DNA of 64,000 nucleotides from Duganella levis (GTDB taxonomy: Bacteria; Pseudomonadota; Gammaproteobacteria; Burkholderiales; Burkholderiaceae_D), in contig NZ_WWCT01000005.1 in NCBI RefSeq assembly GCF_009857605.1, positions 1-64,000 on the forward strand, given 5' to 3'. Positions 45,048 to 56,539 of this stretch are shown piece after piece (the first letter of the stretch is position 1; each line of letters opens with the position of its first letter). A model generated the notes under the pieces. The model saw only the letters and a list, made by a program, of their open reading frames with translations. It was not told the origin of the DNA and did not search any database. The translations under genes and the position numbers were made by a program.

Positions 45048-46250
45048 CTACTGCCCCAGCGCCGGCAGCAGTGGCGTGATGTCGCCGTCGGATGGGAGCG
45101 GCGCCACGTCCAGCAAGCGCATCAGCAATGGATAGACGTCGACGTTATCAAATTCCGGCAACACCACGCCCGGCTTGAAGGCCGGACCGGCGGCAATAAA
45201 GGTCGCCGCCATGTCCGGCGACTCATTGTCGTAGCCGTGCTTGCCGCCCTTGACCTTGGCCGCGCTCTTCTCGCTGAACACAATGCTCCAGCCCGGATCG
45301 GCCAGGCACAGGAAGGCCGGCACGCGCGCATTGTGGCCATAAGCCAGCCGCGCCGGAATCTCTTCCTTGCGCCAGCACTGCAGATGCGCATACGGTTTCA
45401 TCAGCGCCGCCGCCAGCCTGTCCGCCTGCTCCGGCGACGATGGGTTGATGGCAGCATAAGGCCCGTTGGTCACTTCCTCATAACTGCCCGGCGGCAGCAC
45501 ACGCTGCAGCGGCAGCACGCGCTCATTGTTGACCGCCGCCATGCCGTGGTCGGAGACGATCACCAGGTTGGCGTCGATGTGACGGCTGGCCAGCCCATCC
45601 AGCAAGCGGCCGATGGCCTGATCCACCAGCGCCACCGCCTCGGTGGTCTGCGGCGCGGCCGGGCCGAACTCGTGGCCGGCGTGGTCCACATCATCAAAAT
45701 ACAAGGTCATGAAACCGAAGCGCTGGTCGGCCGGACGGTCCAGCCACGACAGCAGCGTATCGACCCGCTCGCTGGCCGGCAGCTTGCCGTCGAACTTGGG
45801 CGCCAGGGTCGGCCGCACGCCGTGAATCGCCGCTTCCGACCCCGGCCAGAACATGGTGCCGGTGCGGATGCCGTTGCGCTCGGCCGTCACCCACACCGGC
45901 TCGCCCTGATCCCACCAGCGACGGTCGGCCACCGCCTCGGCATTGCTGAGCGTGAAACGCTTGTCGGAAATCGCCTTGTCGATCATGGTGTTATCGACGA
46001 TGCCATGATGGTCGGGCCGCAGGCCGGTGACCAGCGTGTAATGGTTAGGGAAAGTAATCGACGGGAACGACGGCCGCATCGCCACCGCCCGCACGCCGCC
46101 GGCCACCAGGCGGTTGAGGTTGGGCGTGACGCCACGCTCCAGATAGTCCGGACGGAAGCCGTCCAGCGATACCAGGATGACAGGATGGGCCGGCTGGGCC
46201 GCAGCCGTGGCGCCAACCAGCGCCAGCAAGAGAGCAAGTAATTTTTTCAT
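45048..46250 (-). CDS. Exported nucleotide pyrophosphatase/phosphodiesterase-family protein
   Basis: The 400-residue alkaline-phosphatase-superfamily protein has a 19-residue signal peptide. Two-zinc site residues are visible: D30 (VSLDGFRPD), nucleophile T66 (FPSITFPNHY), then DDVDHAGHEFG and SDHGM, and a late H in KHGYDNESPDM. It matches bacterial ENPP-like (Npp) enzymes that hydrolyse nucleotide or lysophospholipid diesters in the periplasm. ATG 46250 starts the signal peptide; a Met 14 codons earlier would spoil it. It is convergent with the 46359 gene on its other side. Confidence 0.9.
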   Translation of the reverse strand: MKKLLALLLALVGATAAAQPAHPVILVSLDGFRPDYLERGVTPNLNRLVAGGVRAVAMRPSFPSITFPNHYTLVTGLRPDHHGIVDNTMIDKAISDKRFTLSNAEAVADRRWWDQGEPVWVTAERNGIRTGTMFWPGSEAAIHGVRPTLAPKFDGKLPASERVDTLLSWLDRPADQRFGFMTLYFDDVDHAGHEFGPAAPQTTEAVALVDQAIGRLLDGLASRHIDANLVIVSDHGMAAVNNERVLPLQRVLPPGSYEEVTNGPYAAINPSSPEQADRLAAALMKPYAHLQCWRKEEIPARLAYGHNARVPAFLCLADPGWSIVFSEKSAAKVKGGKHGYDNESPDMAATFIAAGPAFKPGVVLPEFDNVDVYPLLMRLLDVAPLPSDGDITPLLPALGQ

Positions 46251-46358
46251 GCCCGGCAGTATGCCAGACGGATGTGACGCAGTGATGAACACAGCCGTGC
46301 GACGGGCAGGTTGCTGCTCTCCTACAATGCATCACATTGTTATTAAAAAGGAATGTTC

Positions 46359-46856
46359 ATGATGAACCGCCTGCTACTCTCCGCCGTGCTGGCCACGCTG
46401 GCCGCGCCCTCCTTCGCTGCCGGCACCTGCGACCTGCTGGACAGCAAAACCATCGAAGCCGCCTTGGGCGCCAAGGTCACCGGCACCTCGCTGGACAAAG
46501 GCCTGTTCAGCGAAGCCTGCACCTATATGCTGTCCGGTGCATCCGGCCAGGGCATGTTTTCGCTGGAGCGCTACACGCGTCCGATCCCCCCCGGCTCGGA
46601 GGCGCAAATACTGATGACTACCGGTGGCGGCAAAGACAAGATCGTCGATCTGCCAGGCATCGGCGACAAGGCGGTGACCAACGCCGGTACACTGGACATG
46701 GTGCTGCGTAGCGGCCCGGCGCTATACCACTACAACACGCGCGGTATGCCGTGCGAAGACGCCACCAAGCGCGATGACGACATCCGCAAGCGCTGCGACG
46801 ACAAACGCCTGGCCGCACTCAGCACCATCGGCAAGCAACTGGCGAACAAGAAATAA
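46359..46856 (+). CDS. Exported protein of unknown function (DUF3558-like)
   Basis: The 165-residue protein has a signal peptide (about 1-20, SFA-A). The mature start CDLLDSKTIEAALGAKVTG, then EACTYML and a later LPGIGDKAV, resemble the DUF3558-type secreted proteins, though this is a weak match by eye. There are four cysteines. ATG 46359 is chosen for spacing from AAGGA; ATG 46353 and 46362 are alternatives. Its 3' end faces the hepT toxin gene. Confidence 0.65.
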   Translation: MMNRLLLSAVLATLAAPSFAAGTCDLLDSKTIEAALGAKVTGTSLDKGLFSEACTYMLSGASGQGMFSLERYTRPIPPGSEAQILMTTGGGKDKIVDLPGIGDKAVTNAGTLDMVLRSGPALYHYNTRGMPCEDATKRDDDIRKRCDDKRLAALSTIGKQLANKK

Positions 46857-46879
46857 AAGCCAGGCTAAGTTACATCATG

Positions 46880-47293
46880 TCACGCGTCATGCAGAATAAT
46901 TGTTTCGCTGAACAGCAGAAAATCATCCAGATGCTTTTCAATGACCGCGACAGTGATCGACATTTGCAACGTCTGATAGTTGTGGACAGCGACATTGCGG
47001 AAACCAACCATCCTTTTCATTGCGTCAGCCAGCGCGGCGTCTATCCAGGAGGATCGTGCCAACAGATCGAACACATCGCGCGCACTCTGCGGAACACCCA
47101 GCCGCTCCCGGCGTATCAGATGATGTCCCATATCCAGCGCAGCCTCGCACGCGCGCTGAATATTCAAGATGGCCGCATCCTGGCGGGTGTAATCAGCACC
47201 GAATGTCGGCGGATGTTTGAAATACTCTTCACGCGCGCGGGCCACACAGCGTTCGATGGAAGCGGCTTTATTGATGATGACGTCATCGGCCAT
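46880..47293 (-). CDS. hepT: HepT-family HEPN ribonuclease toxin
   Basis: The 137-residue HEPN (DUF86) protein has the catalytic motif R99-N-V-A-V-H104-N-Y106, the R-x4-H-x-Y form of HepT toxins. In the characterised Shewanella system the partner MntA adds AMP to the motif tyrosine and neutralises the RNase; the same is expected for Y106. The start overlaps the mntA stop by 11 bases. Base use is visibly more A/T-rich than in neighbours, suggesting transfer. It ends 23 bases from a convergent gene. Confidence 0.9.
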   Translation of the reverse strand: MADDVIINKAASIERCVARAREEYFKHPPTFGADYTRQDAAILNIQRACEAALDMGHHLIRRERLGVPQSARDVFDLLARSSWIDAALADAMKRMVGFRNVAVHNYQTLQMSITVAVIEKHLDDFLLFSETIILHDA

Positions 47294-47678
47294 ATATCCG
47301 CCCTTCACGCTCGATATCGTCCAGCAATCCGGCACGTGCAGCATCCAGGTCCATCTTTTCGCGCAAGATGGCGCACTCGTACAGCGCGGCCTGTGCATCC
47401 TTATGCCACAAGCGTACTCCCGTTGTAATCACCTGATGCTGCATGACCGTTGACGCAGTGCGAAGATCGAGCAGATCGACGTCGTATCCCACCAACACAG
47501 CGATCGACTGCGCCAATTCCCATGCGCTAACCGGATCGAGCCGCCCCTCCACCAGCACGGCCAGGTCGAGGTCGCTGTCGGCGCGCGCCGTTCCACTGCC
47601 GCGACTGCCGAACAGGTAAACAGCCAGCAAGCCCGGCAATTGCCGCATTAACACTTCCACCAGCGCGTGCCTGTCCAT
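47283..47678 (-). CDS. mntA: MntA-family nucleotidyltransferase antitoxin
   Basis: The 131-residue minimal nucleotidyltransferase has G24-S25-x10-D36-x-D38 (FGSRGSGTARADSDLDLAV), the complete catalytic motif. It would act as the antitoxin by AMPylating the adjacent HepT toxin. GGGAGAAGAGA precedes the ATG. The gene begins only 15 bases past a strong purM terminator, so how it is transcribed is unclear. It and hepT form a two-gene operon. Confidence 0.9.
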   Translation of the reverse strand: MDRHALVEVLMRQLPGLLAVYLFGSRGSGTARADSDLDLAVLVEGRLDPVSAWELAQSIAVLVGYDVDLLDLRTASTVMQHQVITTGVRLWHKDAQAALYECAILREKMDLDAARAGLLDDIEREGRIYGR

Positions 47679-47692
47679 TCTCTTCTCCCAAT

Positions 47693-47730
47693 AAAAAAGC
47701 GGACGACGCCAAGGCGTGGTCCGCTTTTTT
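47693..47730. terminator. Strong bidirectional terminator between purM and mntA
   Basis: AAAAAAGCGGAC (47693-47704) and GTCCGCTTTTTT (47719-47730) form a 12-bp stem, and the inner ACGCC/GGCGT extends it. U runs exist on both strands. It ends purM and lies 15 bases ahead of mntA. Confidence 0.9.
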
Positions 47731-47747
47731 CGGCGTGCTATAACAGC

Positions 47748-48791
<1,044 letters not shown>

Positions 48792-48951
48792 GGTGTATTT
48801 CGCAGCGGAGGCGGTAAAATAGAAGGCGGAGACCCTTTTTCATGACAAAATCGCATGAAAAGCGCAGAAATCAGCGCAATAACCCGGTCAATCCGCTATT
48901 TTATCAAAATTGCCCCGTCCAACCGCCTTTTTAACCATCGAATTCACCTCC

Positions 48952-50037
48952 ATGCCATTTCCCCTCTCGGTTGAGCAAAAGCAGACGGCATTCTGGTTGG
49001 CGGTGTGGGCGGCATTCCTGTTCCTGTTAATTACCCTCGGCCCGGTGCTGACGCCCTTCCTGGCGGCCGCCATCTTCGCCTATGCGCTCAATCCCGGCGT
49101 CGACTGGCTGGACCGGGTGCGCTTCGGCCGCCGCTTCAGTATGCCGCGCGCGCTGTCGGTGACCATCGTCGTGGTGCTGTTCTTCGCCGCCATCATCGCG
49201 CTGGTGCTGATCGTGGTGCCGGTGCTGCAAAAGGAAATCCCGCTGCTGCAGGCGCAGATCCCGGCCTTCCTGGCCAAGGCCAACGACATGCTGGCGCCGC
49301 GCCTGATGGACCTGGGCGTCAAGGTGCGCGTCGACAGCGCCGGCATCAAGCAGCTGGCCGCCGAACAGCTGGACGCCAGCGGTGACGCCATCTGGGCCGC
49401 CGTCTTGAATTCCGCCCGTGTCGGCGGTACCGCCATCCTCGGCTGGCTGGCGACGCTGACCTTGATCCCGGTGGTGCTGTTCTACCTGCTGCTGGACTGG
49501 CCGGCGATGCTGGCCCGCGTGGCCGGCTGCGTGCCGCGCCGCTACATCGAACCAACCATGGGCATGGCGCGCGAAGTCGACACCCTGCTGGCCCAGTACC
49601 TGCGCGGCCAGCTGCTGGTGATGCTGGTGCTGGCCATTTACTACTCGGTGACGCTGGCCATCGCCGGTTTCGACGTCGCCCTGCCGGTCGGCATCATCAC
49701 CGGCCTGCTGGTGTTCATCCCTTACCTGGGCTTTGGCCTCGGCCTGGTGCTGGCGCTGATTTCGGCGGTGCTGCAATTTTCCGACTGGAGCGGCTTGATC
49801 GCGGTCGCCATCATCTACGGCGTCGGCCAGGTGCTGGAGGGCTTTGTGCTGACCCCGCGCCTGGTGGGCGAACGGATCGGCCTCAATCCGCTGGCCGTCA
49901 TTTTTGCCTTATTGGCCTTCGGCCAGCTGTTCGGATTCGTCGGCGTGCTGCTGGCATTGCCCGCATCGGCGGTGCTGATGGTGGCTTTCCGTCACTTGCG
50001 TCGCCACTATCTGAGCAGCAGCTTTTATAATGCATGA
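48952..50037 (+). CDS. PerM/AI-2E-family transporter (putative permease)
   Basis: The 361-residue inner-membrane protein of the PerM family has about eight helices. Hallmarks are LLLITLGPVLTPFLAAAIFAYALNP, the cytoplasmic middle part (about 100-170), VLFYLLLDWPAM and IYGVGQVLEGFVLTPRLVGERIGLNPLAVIFALLAFGQLFGFVGVLLALP. Its substrate is unknown; members export small molecules or are Na+/H+ antiporters. ATG 48952 is chosen over a TTG at 48910. The hda gene follows 45 bases later. Confidence 0.88.
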   Translation: MPFPLSVEQKQTAFWLAVWAAFLFLLITLGPVLTPFLAAAIFAYALNPGVDWLDRVRFGRRFSMPRALSVTIVVVLFFAAIIALVLIVVPVLQKEIPLLQAQIPAFLAKANDMLAPRLMDLGVKVRVDSAGIKQLAAEQLDASGDAIWAAVLNSARVGGTAILGWLATLTLIPVVLFYLLLDWPAMLARVAGCVPRRYIEPTMGMAREVDTLLAQYLRGQLLVMLVLAIYYSVTLAIAGFDVALPVGIITGLLVFIPYLGFGLGLVLALISAVLQFSDWSGLIAVAIIYGVGQVLEGFVLTPRLVGERIGLNPLAVIFALLAFGQLFGFVGVLLALPASAVLMVAFRHLRRHYLSSSFYNA

Positions 50038-50082
50038 TGTGAAACAGATAAACGTTATGCAAAAGATCACAAGGCGAACGCC

Positions 50083-50769
50083 ATGAAACAGCTGGTGCTC
50101 GATTTAGGTGCGGAACCAGCGCACAGCCTCGCATCGTTCGAGGTGGGACAGAATGCCGAATCGGCAGCGCTGATGAAGCAGTTCGCCGATCGCAGCTCGC
50201 GCGAGCACTTCGCCTACCTGTGGGGCGCGGTCGGCGTCGGCAAGTCGCACCTGCTCAAGGCCCTGGCCAGCAGCGGCAGCGAGGCCGAACAGGCGCGCGC
50301 GCGCTACATCTCGCCGTTTTCGATCGAGTCCGAATTCGTCTACTCGCCGGAGGTGGACCTGTACCTGCTGGACGACTGCGAGAAGCTGTCGCCGGTGGCG
50401 CAGATCGACGCCTTCGCGCTATTTAATGAAATCCGCGCCAACAACGCCTTCATGGTCTGCAGCGGCAACGTCGCGCCGGCCGTGCTGCCGGTGCGCGAAG
50501 ACCTGCGCACGCGCATGGGCTGGGGCCTGATCTACCAGATCCACGGCCTGACCGACGACGAAAAGAGCGCCGCACTGGCCGCCGCCGCCGCCGCCCGTGG
50601 CTTGACGCTGTCGGCTGGCGTGATACCCTACCTGCTGTCGCACTTCCAGCGCGACATGCGGTCGCTGTCGACCATCCTGGACTCGCTGGACCAGTATTCC
50701 CTTGAAACCCAACGCCCGATCACTCTGCCGCTGCTGCGCGAGTGGCTGCAGGCGGAAGCGAAAGAATGA
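50083..50769 (+). CDS. hda: DnaA regulatory inactivator Hda
   Basis: The 228-residue AAA+ protein stimulates ATP hydrolysis by DnaA at the clamp and so prevents re-initiation. It starts MKQLVLDLG (clamp-binding QLxLxL-like motif, here QLVLDL). Walker A-like GAVGVGKSHLLKAL, DDCEKLSPVAQ and the arginine-finger region DLRTRMGWGLIYQI complete it. It lacks the DnaA DNA-binding domain. The stop overlaps the next gene (ATGA). Confidence 0.93.
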   Translation: MKQLVLDLGAEPAHSLASFEVGQNAESAALMKQFADRSSREHFAYLWGAVGVGKSHLLKALASSGSEAEQARARYISPFSIESEFVYSPEVDLYLLDDCEKLSPVAQIDAFALFNEIRANNAFMVCSGNVAPAVLPVREDLRTRMGWGLIYQIHGLTDDEKSAALAAAAAARGLTLSAGVIPYLLSHFQRDMRSLSTILDSLDQYSLETQRPITLPLLREWLQAEAKE

Positions 50770-51440
50770 TGAACCTCGCCCTTTTTGACCTCGACCACAC
50801 CCTGCTGCCGATCGACTCCGACTTCGAATGGGGCCAGTTCCTGGTGCGCACCGGCGCCGTCGACGCCGTCGAATACGACCGCCGCAACCGGGAGTTCTTC
50901 GCCCAATACCAGGCCGGCACGCTCGATCCGGTAGAATACCTGGAGTTCACGCTTGGCACGCTGGCGCGCTTCCCGCGCAAGCAGCTGGATGACATGCACG
51001 CGCAGTACATGGCCGAAGTGGTGACGCCGGCGCTGCACCCGGCGGCGCGCGCGCTGCTGCAAAAACACGCCGACGCCGGCGACCTGGTGGCCATCGTCAC
51101 CGCCACCAACCACTTCGTCACCGCGCCGATCGCCAAGGCGCTGGGCGTGGAACACCTGATCGCTGCTATGCCGGAACTGGACGCCGACGGCAACCTGACC
51201 GGCAAGCTGCTTGGCACGCCGACCCAGGGACCGGGCAAGATCGTCCACACCAAGGCGTGGCTGGAAAAAATGGGGAAAACGCTGGAAGACTTCGACACTG
51301 TCTACTTCTACAGCGACTCGCACAACGACCTGCCGCTGATGTCGATCGTCAGCCATCCGGTGGCGACCAATCCCAACGAAAAACTGAAAACGCACGCCGC
51401 CGCACAAGGCTGGCCATTAATTGACCTATTCAATGATTAA
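50769..51440 (+). CDS. HAD-superfamily phosphatase (SerB/HAD-IB type)
   Basis: The 223-residue HAD phosphatase has motif I FDLDHTLL, motif II in AIVTATNHF and the motif III/IV region YFYSDSHNDLPLMSIV. It carries the small cap of type IB enzymes. The closest use is phosphoserine or similar small phosphomonoesters. It lies in the conserved hda-HAD-pcnB order; the start overlaps the hda stop in ATGATG, so ATG 50766 is also possible. Its end overlaps pcnB by eight bases. Confidence 0.88.
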   Translation: MNLALFDLDHTLLPIDSDFEWGQFLVRTGAVDAVEYDRRNREFFAQYQAGTLDPVEYLEFTLGTLARFPRKQLDDMHAQYMAEVVTPALHPAARALLQKHADAGDLVAIVTATNHFVTAPIAKALGVEHLIAAMPELDADGNLTGKLLGTPTQGPGKIVHTKAWLEKMGKTLEDFDTVYFYSDSHNDLPLMSIVSHPVATNPNEKLKTHAAAQGWPLIDLFND

Positions 51441-52890
51441 GAAACTGATCCGCAAAATCCTCGGCACCAAGAGTAAAGCGGTCCGCGATCCGAACACGCC
51501 GGTGGTGCTGGGGCCAGAAGCCCACGGCATCGATCCGCGCCTGCTGTCCAATAACGCCGTGCGCGTCACCAGCAGCCTGCAGGAAGCCGGCTACGAAGCC
51601 TTTGTGGTCGGCGGCGCCGTGCGCGACCTGCTGCTGGGCGTGAAGCCGAAAGACTTCGACATCGCCACCAACGCCACGCCGGAACAGGTCAAGCGGCTGT
51701 TCCGCCGCGCCTTCATCATCGGCAAGCGCTTCCAGATCGTGCACGTGATGTTCGGCCAGGACCTGCTGGAGGTGACCACCTTCCGCGGCACGACTTCGGC
51801 CAACGCGCCGAAGGACGAACATGGCCGCGTCCTGCGCGACAACACCTTCGGTTCGCAGGCGGAAGACGCGGAACGTCGCGACTTCACCATCAACGCCATG
51901 TACTACAACCCGGCCAACCAGCAGGTGCTGGACTACCACGGCGGCATTGAAGACATCCGCGCCAAAACGCTGCGCATCATCGGCGTGCCGGAAGCGCGCT
52001 ACCGCGAAGACCCGGTGCGCATGCTGCGCGTGGTGCGCTTCGCCGCCAAGCTGAAATTCGCCATCGAGCTGGAAACCGGCGCCCCGATCAAGGTCATGGC
52101 GCCGCTGATCAACAACGTGCCGGCCGCGCGCGTGTTCGACGAAATGCTCAAGCTCTTGATGAGCGGCCACGCGCTGGCCTGCTTGCAGCAGCTGCGCAAG
52201 GAAGGCCTGCATCACGGCCTGCTGCCGCTGCTGGACGTGGTGCTGGAACAGCCGCTGGGCGTCAAGTTCGTGACGCTGGCGCTGGACTCGACCGACTCGC
52301 GCATCCACGCCGGCAAGACCGTATCGCCGGGCTTCCTGTTTGCGTCGCTGCTGTGGCACCAGGTGCTGGAGAAGTGGACCGCCTACCGCGCGTCCGGTGA
52401 ACAGACCATCCCGGCGCTGCATCTGGCGGCCGACGACGTGCTCGATTCGCAGACGGAGAAGCTGGCCCTGCAGCGCAAGATCGGCACCGACATGCGCGAC
52501 ATCTGGTCGATGCAGCCGCGCTTCGAGCGCCGTACCGGCAAGGCGCCGCACAAGCTGCTGGAACACCTGCGCTTCCGCGCCGGCTACGACTTCCTGCTGC
52601 TGCGTTGCGCCTCCGGCGAAATCGACGCCGAAATCGGCGACTGGTGGACTGCCTTCTATGAGGGCGACGAGATCACCCGCGAAGAACTGATCGCATCGGC
52701 CCGCGCGCCGCGCGATGGTGAAAGCAGCGGCGGTGGCTCGGGCGGCGCAGGTGGCGGCAGCACTGGCGGTCCCGCCAAACGCAAACGCGGCCCGCGCCGT
52801 GGTGGCCGCAACCGCAGCGGCCGTGGTGAAGGCGGCGACGGCGGCGAAGGTGGTAGCGACGCTCCTGCGCGCGACGGCAGCGCCGAGTAA
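51433..52890 (+). CDS. pcnB: Poly(A) polymerase I
   Basis: The 485-residue enzyme adds poly(A) to RNA 3' ends to promote decay. It has the class II nucleotidyltransferase core EAFVVGGAVRDLLLGVKPKDFDIATNATPEQ, RIVHVMFG-type strands, RRDFTINAMYYNP and the RFAAKLKFAIE helix. The C-terminal 60 residues are a low-complexity Gly/Arg/Lys tail (GGPAKRKRGPRRGGRNRSGRG), a likely RNA-binding extension. ATG 51433 overlaps the end of the HAD gene. folK follows 13 bases later. Confidence 0.93.
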   Translation: MIKKLIRKILGTKSKAVRDPNTPVVLGPEAHGIDPRLLSNNAVRVTSSLQEAGYEAFVVGGAVRDLLLGVKPKDFDIATNATPEQVKRLFRRAFIIGKRFQIVHVMFGQDLLEVTTFRGTTSANAPKDEHGRVLRDNTFGSQAEDAERRDFTINAMYYNPANQQVLDYHGGIEDIRAKTLRIIGVPEARYREDPVRMLRVVRFAAKLKFAIELETGAPIKVMAPLINNVPAARVFDEMLKLLMSGHALACLQQLRKEGLHHGLLPLLDVVLEQPLGVKFVTLALDSTDSRIHAGKTVSPGFLFASLLWHQVLEKWTAYRASGEQTIPALHLAADDVLDSQTEKLALQRKIGTDMRDIWSMQPRFERRTGKAPHKLLEHLRFRAGYDFLLLRCASGEIDAEIGDWWTAFYEGDEITREELIASARAPRDGESSGGGSGGAGGGSTGGPAKRKRGPRRGGRNRSGRGEGGDGGEGGSDAPARDGSAE

Positions 52891-52903
52891 TCTCCGCCGC
52901 ATC

Positions 52904-53443
52904 ATGAACACCGCAATTTCCGCCGGCCTGGCGCCCGCCTCCGCACAGGACGATAAGGCGCCGTTCGCATTCACGCTTGCCTACATCGGCATCGGCGCCA
53001 ACCTGGGCGATGCCCAGGCCAACGTGCTCGATGCGCTGGAACGGCTGCAGCGCCAGCCCGGCTGCACGCTGCTGGCGGCGTCGGGCCTGTACCGCACCGC
53101 GCCGATCGACTCCAGCGGCGACGACTACATCAATGCCGTCGCCCGCATCGCCACCACACTGGACGCCGAAGCGCTGCTGCAAGCGCTGCACGGCATCGAA
53201 CAGGCGCACGGCCGCGAACGTCCCTACCACAACGCCCCTCGCACGCTGGACCTCGACCTGCTGCTGTACGGCGATGCCGTGATTAACAGCGCCACGCTGA
53301 CGGTGCCGCATCCGCGCATGACCGAGCGCGCCTTCGTGCTGGTGCCGCTGCTGGAGATCGCGCCGTCCATCCATATTCCCGGCCACGGAGCGGCGTCGCA
53401 GTACGCCGCCGGCGTGGCCGACCAGGGCATCCGCCCGCTTTAA
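52904..53443 (+). CDS. folK: 2-amino-4-hydroxy-6-hydroxymethyldihydropteridine pyrophosphokinase
   Basis: FolK (HPPK) transfers pyrophosphate from ATP to the folate precursor pterin. The 179-residue protein has AYIGIGANLGDAQANVLDALERL near residue 26, then RERPYHNAPRTLDLDLLLYGD, the catalytic Asp pair, and the closing VPHPRMTERAFVLVPLLEI. The first 25 residues are extra and may be a start choice; no strong ribosome site was seen near ATG 52904. The upstream extension of the frame lies in pcnB. Confidence 0.93.
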   Translation: MNTAISAGLAPASAQDDKAPFAFTLAYIGIGANLGDAQANVLDALERLQRQPGCTLLAASGLYRTAPIDSSGDDYINAVARIATTLDAEALLQALHGIEQAHGRERPYHNAPRTLDLDLLLYGDAVINSATLTVPHPRMTERAFVLVPLLEIAPSIHIPGHGAASQYAAGVADQGIRPL

Positions 53444-53458
53444 AGTAAAGGATTTATC

Positions 53459-54337
53459 ATGTCTGGATACCTGCAAGGAACCGAACTGGCCGCCGGCCAA
53501 AAGCCCGCCGAAGCCACCGCACCTGCACCGACCAAAGCGGTCGTCAACAAGGCTGTCACCGTCAACACGCTGCAAGCGCTGCATGCCGCGCGTGAAAAAA
53601 TCACCATGCTGACCTGCTACGACGCCAGCTTCGCCTCGCTGATGGACCGCTGCGGCGTCGAGATCCTGCTGATCGGCGACTCGCTGGGCATGGTCTGCGC
53701 CGGCTACACCTCCACGCTGCCGGTCACCGTCAACGACATCGCGTATCACACTGCCTCCGTGGCGCGCGGCACCAAGTCGGCGATGATCGTCGCCGACCTG
53801 CCGTTCGGCGCCTACGGCACGCCGGAAACCGCCTATGCCAACGCCGTGCAGGTCATGCAGGCCGGCGCCCACATGATCAAGATCGAAGGCGGCGCATGGC
53901 TGGCCGACACCGTCAAGTTCCTGACCGACCGCGCGATTCCGGTCTGCGCCCACCTCGGCCTGACGCCGCAATCGGTGCACCAGCTGGGCGGCTACAAAGT
54001 GCAAGGCAAAACCACCGAAAGCGCCGACCTGCTGAAGGCCGACTGCCTGAAGATGCAAGCCGCCGGCGCCTCGCTGGTGGTGCTGGAGGCGATTCCTTCG
54101 GCGCTGGGCAAGGAAGTCACCGACCTGCTGTCGATTCCGACCATCGGCATCGGCGCGGGTCCGGACTGCTCCGGCCAGGTGCTGGTGATGCACGACCTGC
54201 TGGGCGTTTTCCCAGGCCGCAAAGCGCGCTTCGTGAAGAACTTCATGGACGGCCAGACCAGCATCGACGCCGCCATCACCGCCTACGTCAGTGCCGTCAA
54301 GGACGGCAGCTTCCCGGCGCAGGAACACTGCTTCTAA
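53459..54337 (+). CDS. panB: 3-methyl-2-oxobutanoate hydroxymethyltransferase
   Basis: PanB is the first enzyme of pantothenate synthesis, adding hydroxymethyl from methylene-THF to ketoisovalerate. The 292-residue protein has [33 protein letters not shown], then [22 protein letters not shown] and [17 protein letters not shown]. The N-terminal 35 residues are an Ala/Thr/Pro-rich extension not seen in most PanB. AAAGGA precedes the ATG. No panC follows; the next gene is tkt. Confidence 0.95.
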   Translation: MSGYLQGTELAAGQKPAEATAPAPTKAVVNKAVTVNTLQALHAAREKITMLTCYDASFASLMDRCGVEILLIGDSLGMVCAGYTSTLPVTVNDIAYHTASVARGTKSAMIVADLPFGAYGTPETAYANAVQVMQAGAHMIKIEGGAWLADTVKFLTDRAIPVCAHLGLTPQSVHQLGGYKVQGKTTESADLLKADCLKMQAAGASLVVLEAIPSALGKEVTDLLSIPTIGIGAGPDCSGQVLVMHDLLGVFPGRKARFVKNFMDGQTSIDAAITAYVSAVKDGSFPAQEHCF

Positions 54338-54425
54338 GAAGCTGACCAACTAAGTGGCGTGCCGCACAGAGCGGCGCGCTCACCGGCGCTAATGTGGTGA
54401 GAGACTTCCCTTGAAGGACTCACGC

Positions 54426-56501
<2,076 letters not shown>

Positions 56502-56515
56502 ATCACGTGATCGAC

Positions 56516-56538
56516 GGAAGGCGGCCAAGCCGCCTTCC
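56516..56538. terminator. Hairpin between convergent tkt and tal
   Basis: GGAAGGCGGC (56516-56525) and GCCGCCTTCC (56529-56538) form a 10-bp perfect stem with a CAA loop, between the tkt and tal stop codons. There is no clear U run on either strand, so it may act as an mRNA end-stabilising hairpin as much as a terminator. Confidence 0.6.
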
Positions 56539-56539
56539 A

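Noticed and set aside
52673..54349. 558-codon minus-strand frame opposite pcnB, folK and panB
   Set aside because: It runs through three well-identified genes on the other strand and is not protein-like.
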